From a virus, in the IMG/VR virus record IMGVR_UViG_3300046331_000070, positions 1 to 63,331 of that record: 63,331 nt of DNA, one strand, 5' to 3'. Below, piece by piece: positions 8,724 to 18,040 of the stretch (position 1 is the first letter of the stretch; every line of letters starts with the position of its first letter). The translations under genes were made by a program, and so were the position numbers. Under the pieces are notes generated by a model. That model saw only the letters and a list, made by a program, of their open reading frames with translations. It had not been told where the DNA came from and searched no databases.

Positions 8724-10397
8724 ATGGCAAATACAAATAAATTTTCACTATTCGGTTTTACAATTGCTCGTAATAAAGAACAAGACGAGGATGCAGTACA
8801 ACCATCATTTACACCACCTTCTTCGGACGATGGTGCGTTAACCATTACGTCTGCGGCTTACTATGGTACATATGTTGACTTAGATGGTACGGCAAAAAAT
8901 GAAGTAGAATTGATTTCTCGTTATAGAGAAATGGCTATGCAACCAGAAATTGAGTCTGCAATTGATGATGTTGTGAATGAAGCAATTTGTCAAGATGATG
9001 ATGGCAAGATTACACAGATCGTTTTGGATGATTTACAACAACCAGAAAAGATCAAAAAAGCAATCAAAACAGAATTTCAAAATGTGTTGCGTCTGTTGAA
9101 TTATAAAAAGATGGCACAAGACATTTTCCGTAGATATTATATTGATGGTAGAATGTACTACCATATTATTATTGATAAAACCAATCCTACTGCGGGCATT
9201 AAAGAACTACGTTACATTGATCCACGCAAACTTCGTAAAGTTCGTGAGGTCAAAAAACAAAAAGATGAACGCACTGGTGCTGATATCATGAATGTAGTTA
9301 ATGAATACTACATCTACAACGATAAGGTAGTATCAGGAACGTCGTCCAGTTATGGTCCAGTTGGAGTTCGAATAACTCCAGACTCTATCGTTTCAGTAGT
9401 CTCAGGACTCATGGATTCTCGTCGTGCAGTCGTATTATCATATCTACACAAAGCAATCAAACCTTTGAACCAACTTCGCATGATTGAAGATGCAACGGTT
9501 ATCTACCGTATCTCTCGTGCTCCAGAACGTAGAATTTTCTACATTGACGTTGGTAACTTACCTAAATTAAAAGCAGAACAATATCTTCGTGATATTATGG
9601 TCAAGTACAAAAATAAACTTGTCTATGATGCAAACACTGGTGAGATTCGTGATGACCGTAAGTTCCTATCGATGATGGAAGATTTCTGGTTACCTCGTAG
9701 AGAAGGTGGTAAAGGTACAGAGATCACTACATTACCTGGTGGTCAGAATTTAGGTGAATTGGAAGATGTAAAATACTTCCAAAAGAAACTATATGGTTCA
9801 TTGAATGTACCAGTTTCTCGTCTTGAACCGAACCAAGGTTTCTCTATTGGTCGTGTTGCGGAAGTTACTCGTGATGAGTTAAAGTTTGCAAAGTTTGTTG
9901 ACCGTATGCGTAACAAATTTTCAGATGTATTCAACCAAGTTCTTCGTGTGCAATGTGTACTTAAAGGTATCTGTACTGATGAAGAATGGGACGAATTTAA
10001 AGAGAACATCTATTACGATTATATCAAAGACAACAACTTCTCAGAACTAAAAGAAGCTGAGTTGATGACAAATAGATTAGAGTTGTTAAGTGCAGTTGAT
10101 CCATATACAGGTAGATATTTCTCTCAAAAATGGATTCAACAAAATGTATTGCGTTTAACTGATGATGATATTGAAGAAATGCAATCAGAAATTGATAAAG
10201 AGAAAGAAGAAGGTCTTGGATTGCCAGTTGGTGTGACAAATGATATTGCACAACAACAAATGGCATCAACAATCCAAACTGACGCTTCTCAACAACAAGC
10301 ACAGAATCAATCAGATATTCAGTTGCAGGCCGCAAAAGATATGCCTCAACAAAAAGAAGAATCTGATACATTTACTAAACTGAAACGTATATTATAA
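8724..10397 (+). CDS. gp20: Portal protein gp20
   Basis: The 557-residue protein matches T4 gp20 (524 residues): the N-terminal region has AAYYGTYVDLDGTAKNEVEL and REMAMQPEIESAIDDVVNEA, and the centre contains the conserved GRMYYHIIIDKTNP and FWLPRREGGKGTEITTLPGG segments used in marine phage portal surveys. The dodecameric portal forms the DNA entry vertex and is the docking site for terminase. The C-terminal tail is Gln rich. It has its own start after the gp19 terminator, although no clear late promoter is seen in the 34-bp gap after the terminator. Confidence 0.95.
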   Translation: MANTNKFSLFGFTIARNKEQDEDAVQPSFTPPSSDDGALTITSAAYYGTYVDLDGTAKNEVELISRYREMAMQPEIESAIDDVVNEAICQDDDGKITQIVLDDLQQPEKIKKAIKTEFQNVLRLLNYKKMAQDIFRRYYIDGRMYYHIIIDKTNPTAGIKELRYIDPRKLRKVREVKKQKDERTGADIMNVVNEYYIYNDKVVSGTSSSYGPVGVRITPDSIVSVVSGLMDSRRAVVLSYLHKAIKPLNQLRMIEDATVIYRISRAPERRIFYIDVGNLPKLKAEQYLRDIMVKYKNKLVYDANTGEIRDDRKFLSMMEDFWLPRREGGKGTEITTLPGGQNLGELEDVKYFQKKLYGSLNVPVSRLEPNQGFSIGRVAEVTRDELKFAKFVDRMRNKFSDVFNQVLRVQCVLKGICTDEEWDEFKENIYYDYIKDNNFSELKEAELMTNRLELLSAVDPYTGRYFSQKWIQQNVLRLTDDDIEEMQSEIDKEKEEGLGLPVGVTNDIAQQQMASTIQTDASQQQAQNQSDIQLQAAKDMPQQKEESDTFTKLKRIL

Positions 10398-10400
10398 ATA
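10393..10400 (+). promoter_or_regulatory. T4-type late promoter TATAAATA
   Basis: A perfect late consensus overlaps the gp20 stop codon and is 20 bp before gp67. Confidence 0.75.
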
Positions 10401-10419
10401 ACTAGATTTGGAGATTAAT

Positions 10420-10602
10420 ATGGACAATGCAAGAGCAATTATTGATTATGCATATAACGACAATGGTAAAGAAATGCGTGATGCTCTTTACTCTGCAATT
10501 CACGATAGAGTTGCGGCACATATCGATGCACAAAAAATTGAAATGGCACAAAGCCTAATCAAACAACCAGAACAAGCTGAAGTTGAAGATACTCCAGTTT
10601 AA
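10420..10602 (+). CDS. gp67: Small prohead core protein gp67-like
   Basis: A 60-residue protein, MDNARAIIDYAYNDNGKEM onward, is encoded between portal and protease, where T4 has gp67 (80 residues, prohead core). The ATG at 10420 is chosen over an upstream TTG at 10408 because a GGAG ribosome site at 10410-10413 fits it. The length, charged helical character and place in the gene order support gp67; sequence alone is not decisive. Confidence 0.65.
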   Translation: MDNARAIIDYAYNDNGKEMRDALYSAIHDRVAAHIDAQKIEMAQSLIKQPEQAEVEDTPV

Positions 10603-10617
10603 ATAGAAGGATAACAA

Positions 10618-11148
10618 ATGAGTAACGTATATACTTCGCAGATACTAAAAGACACAACAGAACATGTTGTCATTAAATTAACAGGAATATTTGATGGCAG
10701 CGGACAAGAAAGTAATGCGGTTCGTATTCAAGCAAACACATTATATGGTGCGTTAGATGCAAACAATGTACCACTTGGATCAAGTCTAAGTGCCAGCAAT
10801 ACTGCGAAACCATTTTATGGTCTAACAGTACATCGCGTTTGGTATGATACATATAATGGCACCGGCGGAGATGTAGAACTGTATTGGAAAGCAGATACCC
10901 CAGTAACTTTAATGATGTTATCGGGTAATTCTGAATATGATGGTGCAGGCAATTGGGTAACAATTCCTAATGCAGCAAAAGGAACAGCAAACTGCACAGG
11001 TGATATTGGTATCACAACAAGAGGGTATGCAGCAAATACATCTTATACAATCGTTATGGAATTGCGTAAAGATAATGCATACTACCAACGTGGTCAATTT
11101 AATGATCCTGCTGCATTTAACTTCCCACCATACGGTGTTACACCTTAA
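10618..11148 (+). CDS. Virion-associated protein of unknown function
   Basis: The 176-residue protein is Thr/Gly/Asn rich and probably all-beta (for example GGDVELYWKADTPVTLMMLSG). It ends in a Pro-rich NFPPYGVTP tail. It sits where T4 has the core gene 68 but is not helical like gp68. A head or decoration role is inferred from its position between gp67 and gp21; no family is recognised with confidence. Confidence 0.5.
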   Translation: MSNVYTSQILKDTTEHVVIKLTGIFDGSGQESNAVRIQANTLYGALDANNVPLGSSLSASNTAKPFYGLTVHRVWYDTYNGTGGDVELYWKADTPVTLMMLSGNSEYDGAGNWVTIPNAAKGTANCTGDIGITTRGYAANTSYTIVMELRKDNAYYQRGQFNDPAAFNFPPYGVTP

Positions 11149-11161
11149 TTAAGGCAATAAC

Positions 11162-11806
11162 ATGAAATTCATTAAAGAAGTAAACGAGACAATCAACTAT
11201 CTTGCCGAAGAAAAAGACGGCAAGAAAGTTTTGTATATCGAAGGACCATTTTTACAATCAGAAGTTGTTAACCGTAATGGTCGTAAGTACATGAAAGAGT
11301 CAATGGCTCGTGAAGTGGAAAGATATACATCAGAATATATTAATAAAAATCGTGCCTTTGGTGAACTGGGTCATCCAGACACCCCATCAATTAACCTAGA
11401 TAGAGTATCACACTTAACAGTGGGACTACGACAAGAAGGCAATGATTGGATAGGCAAAGCAAAAATTCTTGACACTCCTATGGGTAATATCGTTAAGAGT
11501 CTAATCGAAGGTGGCGCACAAATTGGTGTGTCATCTAGAGGTATGGGTTCTCTTAAAAATGTAAATGGTATTAACATTGTGCAAGACGACTTTCATCTAG
11601 CCACAGCGGCCGATATTGTAGCAGACCCTTCAGCACCTAATGCATTTGTTCAGGGCATTATGGAGGGTAAAGAATGGATGATGGTTGAAGGTGTTTGGAC
11701 TGAAGTTCAACATCAAGAAGCTAAGTCTTTAATTCGAAAAGCAACTCAAAAAGAAATCGAAGCTGTTAGCTTACGAATTTGGGAAAACTTCATCAAAAAA
11801 CTTTAA
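11162..11806 (+). CDS. gp21: Prohead maturation protease gp21
   Basis: The 214-residue serine protease shows the herpesvirus-like phage protease signatures GELGHPDTPSIN, with catalytic His near residue 71, and IGVSSRGMGS, with the catalytic Ser near 124-125. T4 gp21 has 212 residues. It cleaves scaffold, capsid and capsid-targeted proteins after Glu. It lies 13 nt after the previous gene and upstream of gp22 and gp23 as in T4. Its likely substrates include the N-terminal peptides of the 58-62 kb proteins. Confidence 0.93.
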   Translation: MKFIKEVNETINYLAEEKDGKKVLYIEGPFLQSEVVNRNGRKYMKESMAREVERYTSEYINKNRAFGELGHPDTPSINLDRVSHLTVGLRQEGNDWIGKAKILDTPMGNIVKSLIEGGAQIGVSSRGMGSLKNVNGINIVQDDFHLATAADIVADPSAPNAFVQGIMEGKEWMMVEGVWTEVQHQEAKSLIRKATQKEIEAVSLRIWENFIKKL

Positions 11807-11807
11807 T

Positions 11808-11815
11808 TATAAATA
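11808..11815 (+). promoter_or_regulatory. T4-type late promoter TATAAATA
   Basis: A perfect late consensus follows directly after the gp21 stop and lies 31 bp before the scaffold gene gp22. Confidence 0.75.
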
Positions 11816-11845
11816 TCCAGTATAAAAAAATCAAGGAGATTTTCA

Positions 11846-13102
11846 ATGGCAAAATTTAATCTGAGCGAAGCCGCTAAAGACATTCTAACCGGTAATGTTT
11901 CAGGCAAGCAAAGTGGTCAAGACAAAGCAGGAAAGTTACCAAGTTCGGTAGCGTATGGCACTAAAGATGCAGGAATGATTGGTCACGATCCAGTAAGAGA
12001 TCACGATGAACTACCTGACTACACAAAGGGTACACCAACCGCAACACCTCCAGGTGCAACACCGCCTGTTGGATCAGAACCAATGAAGAAACTAAAAGGT
12101 CAACCGCAAGAGACCGAAGGTTCAGCACAAAAAACTGATATGCCAGAACCAACCGATTACGCATCAATTCGTGACCGCGTTAAGGCTAAACTAGCAAAAC
12201 AAACAATGTCTGCAAATCCAGGTGCTGTTGCTCCTTACGTTCCAGAAGAAGTTGAAATGGAAGATGAAGATTTTGTTGCAGAAGAAAAAGAAGAAGGTCA
12301 TGAGGACGAAGCAGAAGATAAGAAACTTATCAAGTCCATGATGAAAAAAGAAAAGATGAAAGAAAAAATGAAAGAAGATATCGACGCTCTATTGGGTGAA
12401 GATAACCTTTCAGAAGAATTCGTTGCTCGTGCATCAACCATTTTTGAAGCAGCAGTTGTAACTCGTACAGAAGCAATTCTGGAAGAAATCGAGAATGAAC
12501 TAGTTGACCAATTTGAAATGGCGGTAGAAGAAATCAAAGAAGATTTGGCAAATAAAGTTGATGACTACCTAAATTACATGGTACAAGAATGGGTTACAGA
12601 GAACAAACTGGCAATCGACAAAGGTATTCGTTCAGAGATCGTTGAAGATTTCATTGAAGGTCTAAAAGGTCTGTTTGAAGATCACTATATCGATATTCCA
12701 GAAGATAGAGTTGATGTTGTTGAAGAACTAGTAACTAAAGTTGAAGAACTGGAAAACAGTCTAAACGAACAAATTAACACCGCTGTTCAACTGAAAAAAG
12801 AGTTGAATGAGCAAAAAAAGATTGAGGCTATCCACACAGCAAGTGAAGGCCTGTCGCAAACTCAAGTAGAAAAAATGAAAGCACTCGCAGAGAGTCTAGA
12901 ATTTACTACTGAGGATGAATTTGCAGATAAAGTTGTATCTCTAAGAGAGTCATATTTCAAGAGTTCAGTTAAGACTGCCGATACATCTGCTTTGGATGAA
13001 GAAGTAATGATTGAAGAAGAAAAGAAGAAGGCACCTGCTGGATCTGAATCTGCTTTAATCGAACAATATGCAAGAACAATTTCTCAAACATTGGTAAAAT
13101 AA
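11846..13102 (+). CDS. gp22: Prohead scaffold core protein gp22
   Basis: This highly charged 418-residue protein has a Pro/Thr-rich disordered N-terminus (to about residue 100), an acidic Lys/Glu block, and a long helical coiled-coil C-terminal half, the pattern of T4 gp22 (269 residues, extended in marine phages). It is assembled as the inner core of the prohead and then destroyed by gp21. Glu-rich sites suit gp21 cleavage. A strong AAGGAG site precedes the ATG. It sits between protease and major capsid as expected. Confidence 0.88.
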   Translation: MAKFNLSEAAKDILTGNVSGKQSGQDKAGKLPSSVAYGTKDAGMIGHDPVRDHDELPDYTKGTPTATPPGATPPVGSEPMKKLKGQPQETEGSAQKTDMPEPTDYASIRDRVKAKLAKQTMSANPGAVAPYVPEEVEMEDEDFVAEEKEEGHEDEAEDKKLIKSMMKKEKMKEKMKEDIDALLGEDNLSEEFVARASTIFEAAVVTRTEAILEEIENELVDQFEMAVEEIKEDLANKVDDYLNYMVQEWVTENKLAIDKGIRSEIVEDFIEGLKGLFEDHYIDIPEDRVDVVEELVTKVEELENSLNEQINTAVQLKKELNEQKKIEAIHTASEGLSQTQVEKMKALAESLEFTTEDEFADKVVSLRESYFKSSVKTADTSALDEEVMIEEEKKKAPAGSESALIEQYARTISQTLVK

Positions 13103-13108
13103 TAAATA
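13101..13108 (+). promoter_or_regulatory. Probable late promoter AATAAATA
   Basis: TAATAAATAG overlaps the gp22 stop and is 34 bp before gp23. It differs from the consensus at one position; a dedicated promoter for the most abundant virion protein is expected. Confidence 0.6.
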
Positions 13109-13142
13109 GATTACCATAATAAGATACCTATAAGGAGAACTC

Positions 13143-14483
13143 ATGTATCTAACCGAAGAACTACAAAAAAAATGGAGTCCAGTTCTGGAACACGCAGAAC
13201 TAGCTTCAATTAAAGATCCATACAAAAAGGCAGTTACTGCGTTGGTTCTAGAAAACCAACAGCAATCGATGAACTCAGATCGTCAAGCGCTGAACGAAGC
13301 ATCAGCAACAGCACCAACTAACGTTGCTGGTGGTGTTTCTAACTTCGATCCAATCTTGATCTCTCTAGTTCGCCGTGCGTTGCCTAACCTGATCGCTTAT
13401 GATGTTGCTGGTGTTCAACCGATGACTGGACCTACTGGTCTGATCTTCGCAATGCGCGCTCGTTACTCTGCACAATCAGGTGCACCAACCAACACAAACG
13501 AAGCATTCTACAACGAAGCAAATACCATTTTCTCTGGTACTGGTTCTTCTGCTAACCCATACGGTTTCCAAGGTAACAATGCAACTGATATCGTTACCAA
13601 TGCTGGTGCAAACTTAACTGCAAACAGCTACACAACCGGTATCGGCCTGCCTACAGCAACTGCTGAAGCATTAGGTGCAGATAGCAATCCAGCATTCCAA
13701 CAAATGGCATTCAGCATTGAGAAAGTTACTGTAACTGCTCAATCTCGTGCGTTGAAGGCTGAATACTCACTAGAACTAGCACAAGACTTGAAAGCAATTC
13801 ATGGTCTGGATGCTGAGACAGAACTAAGCAACATTCTGTCAACAGAAATTCTTGCTGAGATCAACCGTGAAGTTATTCGTACCATCTACACAACTGCTGT
13901 TGCAGGTGCTCAGTACGGTACAACTAACGCTGGTGTGTTTGACTTAGATACCGACTCAAACGGTCGTTGGTCTGTTGAACGTTTCAAAGGTCTGATTTTC
14001 CAAATCGAACGTGATGCTAACGTTATTGCTAAGCAAACTCGTCGTGGAAAAGGTAACGTAATGATCGTTTCGTCTGACGTTGCATCTGCAATGGCAATGG
14101 CTGGCGTTCTTTCTTACACACCTGCACTAAATGCTGATCTACAAGTTGATGACACTGGTAACACCTTCGCAGGTATGTTACACGGTCGTATTAAAGTGTA
14201 TATCGATCCATATTTTGGTGGATACACAAGCAATCAAGAACTAGTTACCATCGGTTACAAAGGTACATCACCTTACGATGCTGGTCTGTTCTATTGCCCA
14301 TACGTTCCTCTACAAATGGTTCGTGCAGTTGACCAGTTCACATTCCAACCTAAGATTGGTTTCAAAACACGTTACGGTATGGTTGCAAACCCATTCGCAA
14401 ACGGTTTGGCATCAAGCAACGGTGCATTGAATGCTCGTAGCAACGTTTACTACCGCATCTTCGGTGTTAAAAACCTGATGTAA
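13143..14483 (+). CDS. gp23: Major capsid protein gp23
   Basis: The 446-residue HK97-fold capsid protein includes RRALPNLIAYDVAGVQPMTG and the stretch MIVSSDVASAMAMAGVLSY, both standard for T4-type gp23 used in environmental surveys. T4 gp23 has 521 residues. An N-terminal delta domain of about 55-65 residues is probably removed by gp21 near the acidic region before the core. Codon use is richer in C-ending codons than in neighbours, as for a very highly expressed gene. The AAGGAG site at 13132 is strong. Confidence 0.96.
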   Translation: MYLTEELQKKWSPVLEHAELASIKDPYKKAVTALVLENQQQSMNSDRQALNEASATAPTNVAGGVSNFDPILISLVRRALPNLIAYDVAGVQPMTGPTGLIFAMRARYSAQSGAPTNTNEAFYNEANTIFSGTGSSANPYGFQGNNATDIVTNAGANLTANSYTTGIGLPTATAEALGADSNPAFQQMAFSIEKVTVTAQSRALKAEYSLELAQDLKAIHGLDAETELSNILSTEILAEINREVIRTIYTTAVAGAQYGTTNAGVFDLDTDSNGRWSVERFKGLIFQIERDANVIAKQTRRGKGNVMIVSSDVASAMAMAGVLSYTPALNADLQVDDTGNTFAGMLHGRIKVYIDPYFGGYTSNQELVTIGYKGTSPYDAGLFYCPYVPLQMVRAVDQFTFQPKIGFKTRYGMVANPFANGLASSNGALNARSNVYYRIFGVKNLM

Positions 14484-14523
14484 GTTTGTAGTAACATAAA
14501 ATCACCTTTAAGAGTGATATTTG

Positions 14524-14552
14524 AAAGACCACCTTCGGGTGGTCTTTTTTTT
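14524..14552 (+). terminator. Rho-independent terminator after gp23
   Basis: A perfect 10-bp stem AAAGACCACC/GGTGGTCTTT with a TTCG tetraloop (14534-14537) runs into a T-rich tract to 14552. It ends the capsid gene transcript. Confidence 0.92.
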
Positions 14553-14556
14553 GCTT

Positions 14557-14564
14557 CATAAATA
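14557..14564 (+). promoter_or_regulatory. T4-type late promoter CATAAATA
   Basis: CATAAATA begins 4 bp after the gp23 terminator and 27 bp before the gp3-like gene, restarting late transcription. Confidence 0.7.
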
Positions 14565-14583
14565 GTAGTATAAGGAGATTCAC

Positions 14584-15102
14584 ATGACCGCTTTAAATAG
14601 AAACCCTAGAAATACAAACTTTCTGCAACCCACCAAATATCTATTGACATTTGACAGAATCAGTGACGTTCAATATCAATGTCAGGCAGTTAATTTACCA
14701 GGTGTATCATTAGGTGTGGTTACAAGAGAAACTCCATTCATCGATATGTACTCTCCAGGCACCAAGTTGACATACAATGGTTTAGACATTACATTTTATA
14801 TTGATGAAGAACTTACCTCGTGGAAGAATTTACAAAACTGGTTTCTTTCTATTGCTAATCCGGATGGTTTTGAATCACGAGATCACAGTAGAGAATTAAG
14901 AACACAAGGATTAAAACATTTTTCTGATGCAACACTGACAATATTATCCAACTTAAATAATCCATTGGTTCGAATTAAGTTTGCAAATGTATTCCCAACC
15001 AATCTAGGCGATTTGAATTTTGATACACAATTATCAGCAGATACTATTATGTCTGCAACAGCATCTTTTAAATATGATTTTTACACAATAGAATCTGCAT
15101 AA
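14584..15102 (+). CDS. gp3: Tail completion/sheath stabiliser gp3-like (tube-like) protein
   Basis: A 172-residue protein with the pattern KYLLTFDRISDVQYQCQAVN and PGVSLGVVTRETPF, resembling the tube-fold proteins of contractile tails. In marine T4-like phages gp3 lies between gp23 and uvsY, exactly this position, and T4 gp3 has a similar length (176). gp3 ends the tail tube. The alternative is a generic gp19-like tube or baseplate protein. The call is from gene order plus fold-like pattern. Confidence 0.6.
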   Translation: MTALNRNPRNTNFLQPTKYLLTFDRISDVQYQCQAVNLPGVSLGVVTRETPFIDMYSPGTKLTYNGLDITFYIDEELTSWKNLQNWFLSIANPDGFESRDHSRELRTQGLKHFSDATLTILSNLNNPLVRIKFANVFPTNLGDLNFDTQLSADTIMSATASFKYDFYTIESA

Positions 15103-15132
15103 CATTACTACTCTTTATTATTGGAATTAATT

Positions 15133-15567
15133 ATGGAAAACCTTGAACAAGTATTGAAGAACTGGGAAACTGATGCACAAATGGATCAGACAGAACCTAG
15201 TAAAGAACTACTAAGAATACCATTGTTACACAGTAAGTATCTGAATATGCTTACCAAACACAAAATCGCATCTAAGAAGGCACACTTTGATTACCTTCGT
15301 ATGCGTAAAATTAAATGGGAATACTTTACTGGTAAATTAAGTAAAGATGAACTTGAAGAATATGGTTGGGAACAATTCCAATTTGCACTTAAATCCGACA
15401 TTAATACATACTTAGAAGCAGATGGTGATTTAATTAAGTTGTTGGAGAAAAAGGTTTACCATGAAGAAGTTGTATCGGTCATTGAATCTATCATGGCTGA
15501 ATTGAAACAACGTACATGGCAATTGAGAGACTTTATATCATGGGAAAAATTCGTGAATGGCCAGTGA
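15133..15567 (+). CDS. uvsY: Recombination mediator UvsY
   Basis: The product, 144 residues from ATG 15133, is close to T4 UvsY (137) and rich in charged helices (KYLNMLTKHKIASKKAHFDY). UvsY loads UvsX on gp32-coated single-stranded DNA. ATG 15133 is preferred to an upstream TTG at 15121 because a GGA-type ribosome site precedes it. It overlaps uvsW by 11 nt, as uvsY and uvsW are neighbours in T4-like phages. Confidence 0.82.
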   Translation: MENLEQVLKNWETDAQMDQTEPSKELLRIPLLHSKYLNMLTKHKIASKKAHFDYLRMRKIKWEYFTGKLSKDELEEYGWEQFQFALKSDINTYLEADGDLIKLLEKKVYHEEVVSVIESIMAELKQRTWQLRDFISWEKFVNGQ

Positions 15568-17059
15568 TCTAGTAATATCAAAAAAAGACGAAGTATTTGC
15601 CAAGATAACTTGCGAAAAACATATTGCAAGAGAACTATCAGAATATTTTACATTCATGGTACCAGGACACCAGTTTGTTCCTGCGTTCAGAAATAAAATA
15701 TGGGACGGCAAGATTCGTCTTTTCAATCTACAAACATATACAATCTACCTAGGACTACTTTCATACATACAAGAATTTTGTGTGGAGAGAGGTTATGTTT
15801 GTGAATATGATGAGACTCGTGTTGATATTGAAGATGAGTATTCTGTATATCACTTCAACAAATTCGTAGAGAGTCTCAACTTACACTCACAAAACAAACC
15901 AATAGGTGTCAGAGAACACCAACAAGACGCATTTATACATGCAATGCAAAGACGTAGAGCATTGTTATTGTCACCTACGGCGTCAGGTAAATCATTGATA
16001 CTGTATTTGTTGTTCAGACAACTACTAGACTTTCAGGACTTAAAAGGTCTTATTATTGTTCCCACCACATCTTTGGTTGAACAGTTATACTCAGACTTCC
16101 AAGATTATTCTTCACACAATGGTTTTGATGTTGAATCAAATGTACATAGAATTTATCAAGGTAAGAGTAAAACCACAGACAAGAAACTAACCATATCCAC
16201 ATGGCAATCATTGTATGAACTGCCTAGTGATTACTTTGAACAGTTTGATTATGTTTTTGGTGATGAGGCACACTTATTTAAATCACAATCATTAACCAAG
16301 ATCATGACCGCAGCAGTGAATACAAAGTATCGCATTGGTCTAACTGGTACATTAGATGGCACAAAAACGCACAAATTAGTATTAGAAGGTTTATTTGGTG
16401 CTGAAGAACGTGTAATTACCACAAAAGAACTTATTGATAGAAAACAACTATCGGCATTCAATATCAAATGTTTAATATTAAAGCATCCTGATGATGTATG
16501 TGAGGAGATGAAAGACTGCACCTATCAAGAAGAAATCGAGTATTTGATATCTAATGAACAGAGAAATAAATTCATCAAAAATCTTGCAATTAGTTTAGGT
16601 ACTAATACACTTATTCTATACCAAATGGTTGAAAAACATGGCGAAATACTGTATAATGCTATCAAGAACTCCGAAAAAATAGGAGATCGAAAAGTCTTTT
16701 TTGTTCATGGTAAAGTAGATGCCACGGTTAGAGAAGATATACGAAAAATAATGGAGACAGAAAATGACGCTATTGTCGTGGCTAGTTTTGGTACCTTTTC
16801 TACTGGAACTAATATTAGGAACTTGCATAACATTATATTTGCGAGCCCTTCAAAGTCAAGAGTGCGAAATCTGCAATCGATTGGACGAGGCTTACGGCAG
16901 GCTGACGGAAAAGATATGGCGACTCTTTACGATATAGCAGATGATCTGAGACACAAGAAACATATGAACTTTACCTTAAAGCATTTTGTGGAACGAGTCA
17001 AGATTTATACAGAAGAAAAGTTTCCCTTTAAGTTGTACAATATAGGACTAAAAAAATGA
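15557..17059 (+). CDS. uvsW: RNA-DNA and DNA helicase UvsW
   Basis: A 500-residue superfamily-2 helicase, close to T4 UvsW (587 with its C-terminal part). An N-terminal DNA-binding region precedes Walker A SPTASGKS (about 139-146), the Q-type site IGVREHQQDAF, DEAH box FGDEAHLFKS (236-239), SAT-like GLTGTLDGT and motif VI QSIGRGLRQADG. UvsW unwinds branched DNA and R-loops and turns off origin-dependent initiation late. It overlaps uvsY by 11 nt and the next gene by 4. Confidence 0.93.
   Translation: MASDLVISKKDEVFAKITCEKHIARELSEYFTFMVPGHQFVPAFRNKIWDGKIRLFNLQTYTIYLGLLSYIQEFCVERGYVCEYDETRVDIEDEYSVYHFNKFVESLNLHSQNKPIGVREHQQDAFIHAMQRRRALLLSPTASGKSLILYLLFRQLLDFQDLKGLIIVPTTSLVEQLYSDFQDYSSHNGFDVESNVHRIYQGKSKTTDKKLTISTWQSLYELPSDYFEQFDYVFGDEAHLFKSQSLTKIMTAAVNTKYRIGLTGTLDGTKTHKLVLEGLFGAEERVITTKELIDRKQLSAFNIKCLILKHPDDVCEEMKDCTYQEEIEYLISNEQRNKFIKNLAISLGTNTLILYQMVEKHGEILYNAIKNSEKIGDRKVFFVHGKVDATVREDIRKIMETENDAIVVASFGTFSTGTNIRNLHNIIFASPSKSRVRNLQSIGRGLRQADGKDMATLYDIADDLRHKKHMNFTLKHFVERVKIYTEEKFPFKLYNIGLKK
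16629..16657 (+). promoter_or_regulatory. Possible host-type promoter inside uvsW
   Basis: TTGAAA and TATAAT are separated by exactly 17 bp. It could give uvsW-independent expression of gp55 and downstream genes. Chance occurrence in AT-rich coding DNA is not excluded. Confidence 0.4.
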
Positions 17060-17409
17060 TTAAAATTGTAAGACTCAAAGATAATGGTTTTGATATCATA
17101 TGTAATATGTTAGATCAAACGGCAGAATCAGTAACATTAGATCAACCTATGGAATTCGAAGTTCGTAATAAAGAACTTGCTATGAATTATTGGTTGCCTA
17201 TTAATATGATTAAAGAGAATTCGGTATCTATCAAATTAGATAACATTCTATGTGTGATCGAACCTACCGCAGAATTTGTTGAGTTCTATGCAAATACTGT
17301 GGAACGTATCGGTGGTGTTTTATCTGGTGATGAAGATCAAGAACACTATGAAGATATAATGGATGCTATGGATGAACTAGATAGTAATAAAGGATTGGTT
17401 ATTCATTAA
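17056..17409 (+). CDS. Conserved small protein, Sm-like pattern, unknown function
   Basis: The 117-residue acidic protein begins IKIVRLKDNGFDIICNML and continues VTLDQPMEFEV, a short beta-strand succession resembling Sm/Hfq-fold proteins. The same spacing recurs in the 102-residue protein at 42544 (DIIVLKLTSNEEVLAEI, VLKNPVGVAIV, then P..F...Y), suggesting paralogy. It overlaps uvsW by 4 nt and precedes gp55. No catalytic motif is visible; a role in RNA binding is only an inference from the fold-like pattern. Confidence 0.45.
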   Translation: MIKIVRLKDNGFDIICNMLDQTAESVTLDQPMEFEVRNKELAMNYWLPINMIKENSVSIKLDNILCVIEPTAEFVEFYANTVERIGGVLSGDEDQEHYEDIMDAMDELDSNKGLVIH

Positions 17410-17439
17410 CATCATCAGGCAACACCGAGATGATACATC

Positions 17440-18036
17440 ATGGCAAGCCGTTTGTCAACAACTTTTAATGGTACACTTGAAATGACAACTACGAAAAAAA
17501 CAAAAAACTACATAAACAATGAAGATTTCCTGAAAGCTTTGGTGGATTACAAAGCACAAACTAAGGAAGCCAAAGAGAATAACCTTCCTAAACCCATCAT
17601 TCCTAATTACATTGGGGAATGTTTCATGAAAATTGCTGAAGGTTTATCACATAAACCCAACTTCATTAACTATACCTACCGTGACGAAATGATGTCCGAT
17701 GGTATCGAAAACTGCCTGATGTATTTTGAAAACTTTGATGAAACAAAATCGAAGAATCCATTTGCATACTTCACCCAAGTTATCTACTTTGCATTTCTCC
17801 GCAGAATACAAAAAGAAAAAAAACAACTGTACGTCAAATACAAAGCTACCGAACTGTTTGGTATACTTGATGAATTTGAAATGTTGGAATCAGAAGATGG
17901 ATCATCCAAACAATTTGAACTATATGACAACATATCCGAATTCATAGAAACCTATGAGGATGCCAGAAAAGCAAAGAAAGCAGAAAAAGAAGCGGCAAAG
18001 AAGCCAAAAGGTATTGAAAAATTTATGGAGGAGTGA
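17440..18036 (+). CDS. gp55: Late-gene RNA polymerase sigma factor gp55
   Basis: The protein aligns with T4 gp55 (185 residues): NYINNEDFLKALVDYK corresponds to T4 NYVNNKELLQAIIDWK, and DGIENCLMYFENFDETKSKN followed by PFAYFTQVIYFAFLRRI matches sigma region 2. gp55 directs host polymerase to TATAAATA late promoters together with gp33 and the clamp gp45. The start at 17440 gives 198 residues; the ATG at 17482 would give a start (MTTTKKTKNY) that lines up better with T4 but has no clear ribosome site. The many CATAAATA sites in this window are its presumed targets. Confidence 0.9.
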   Translation: MASRLSTTFNGTLEMTTTKKTKNYINNEDFLKALVDYKAQTKEAKENNLPKPIIPNYIGECFMKIAEGLSHKPNFINYTYRDEMMSDGIENCLMYFENFDETKSKNPFAYFTQVIYFAFLRRIQKEKKQLYVKYKATELFGILDEFEMLESEDGSSKQFELYDNISEFIETYEDARKAKKAEKEAAKKPKGIEKFMEE

Positions 18037-18040
18037 TATA

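Noticed and set aside
11468-11473. TTGACA inside gp21 as a promoter
   Set aside because: No acceptable -10 box lies 16-18 bp downstream.
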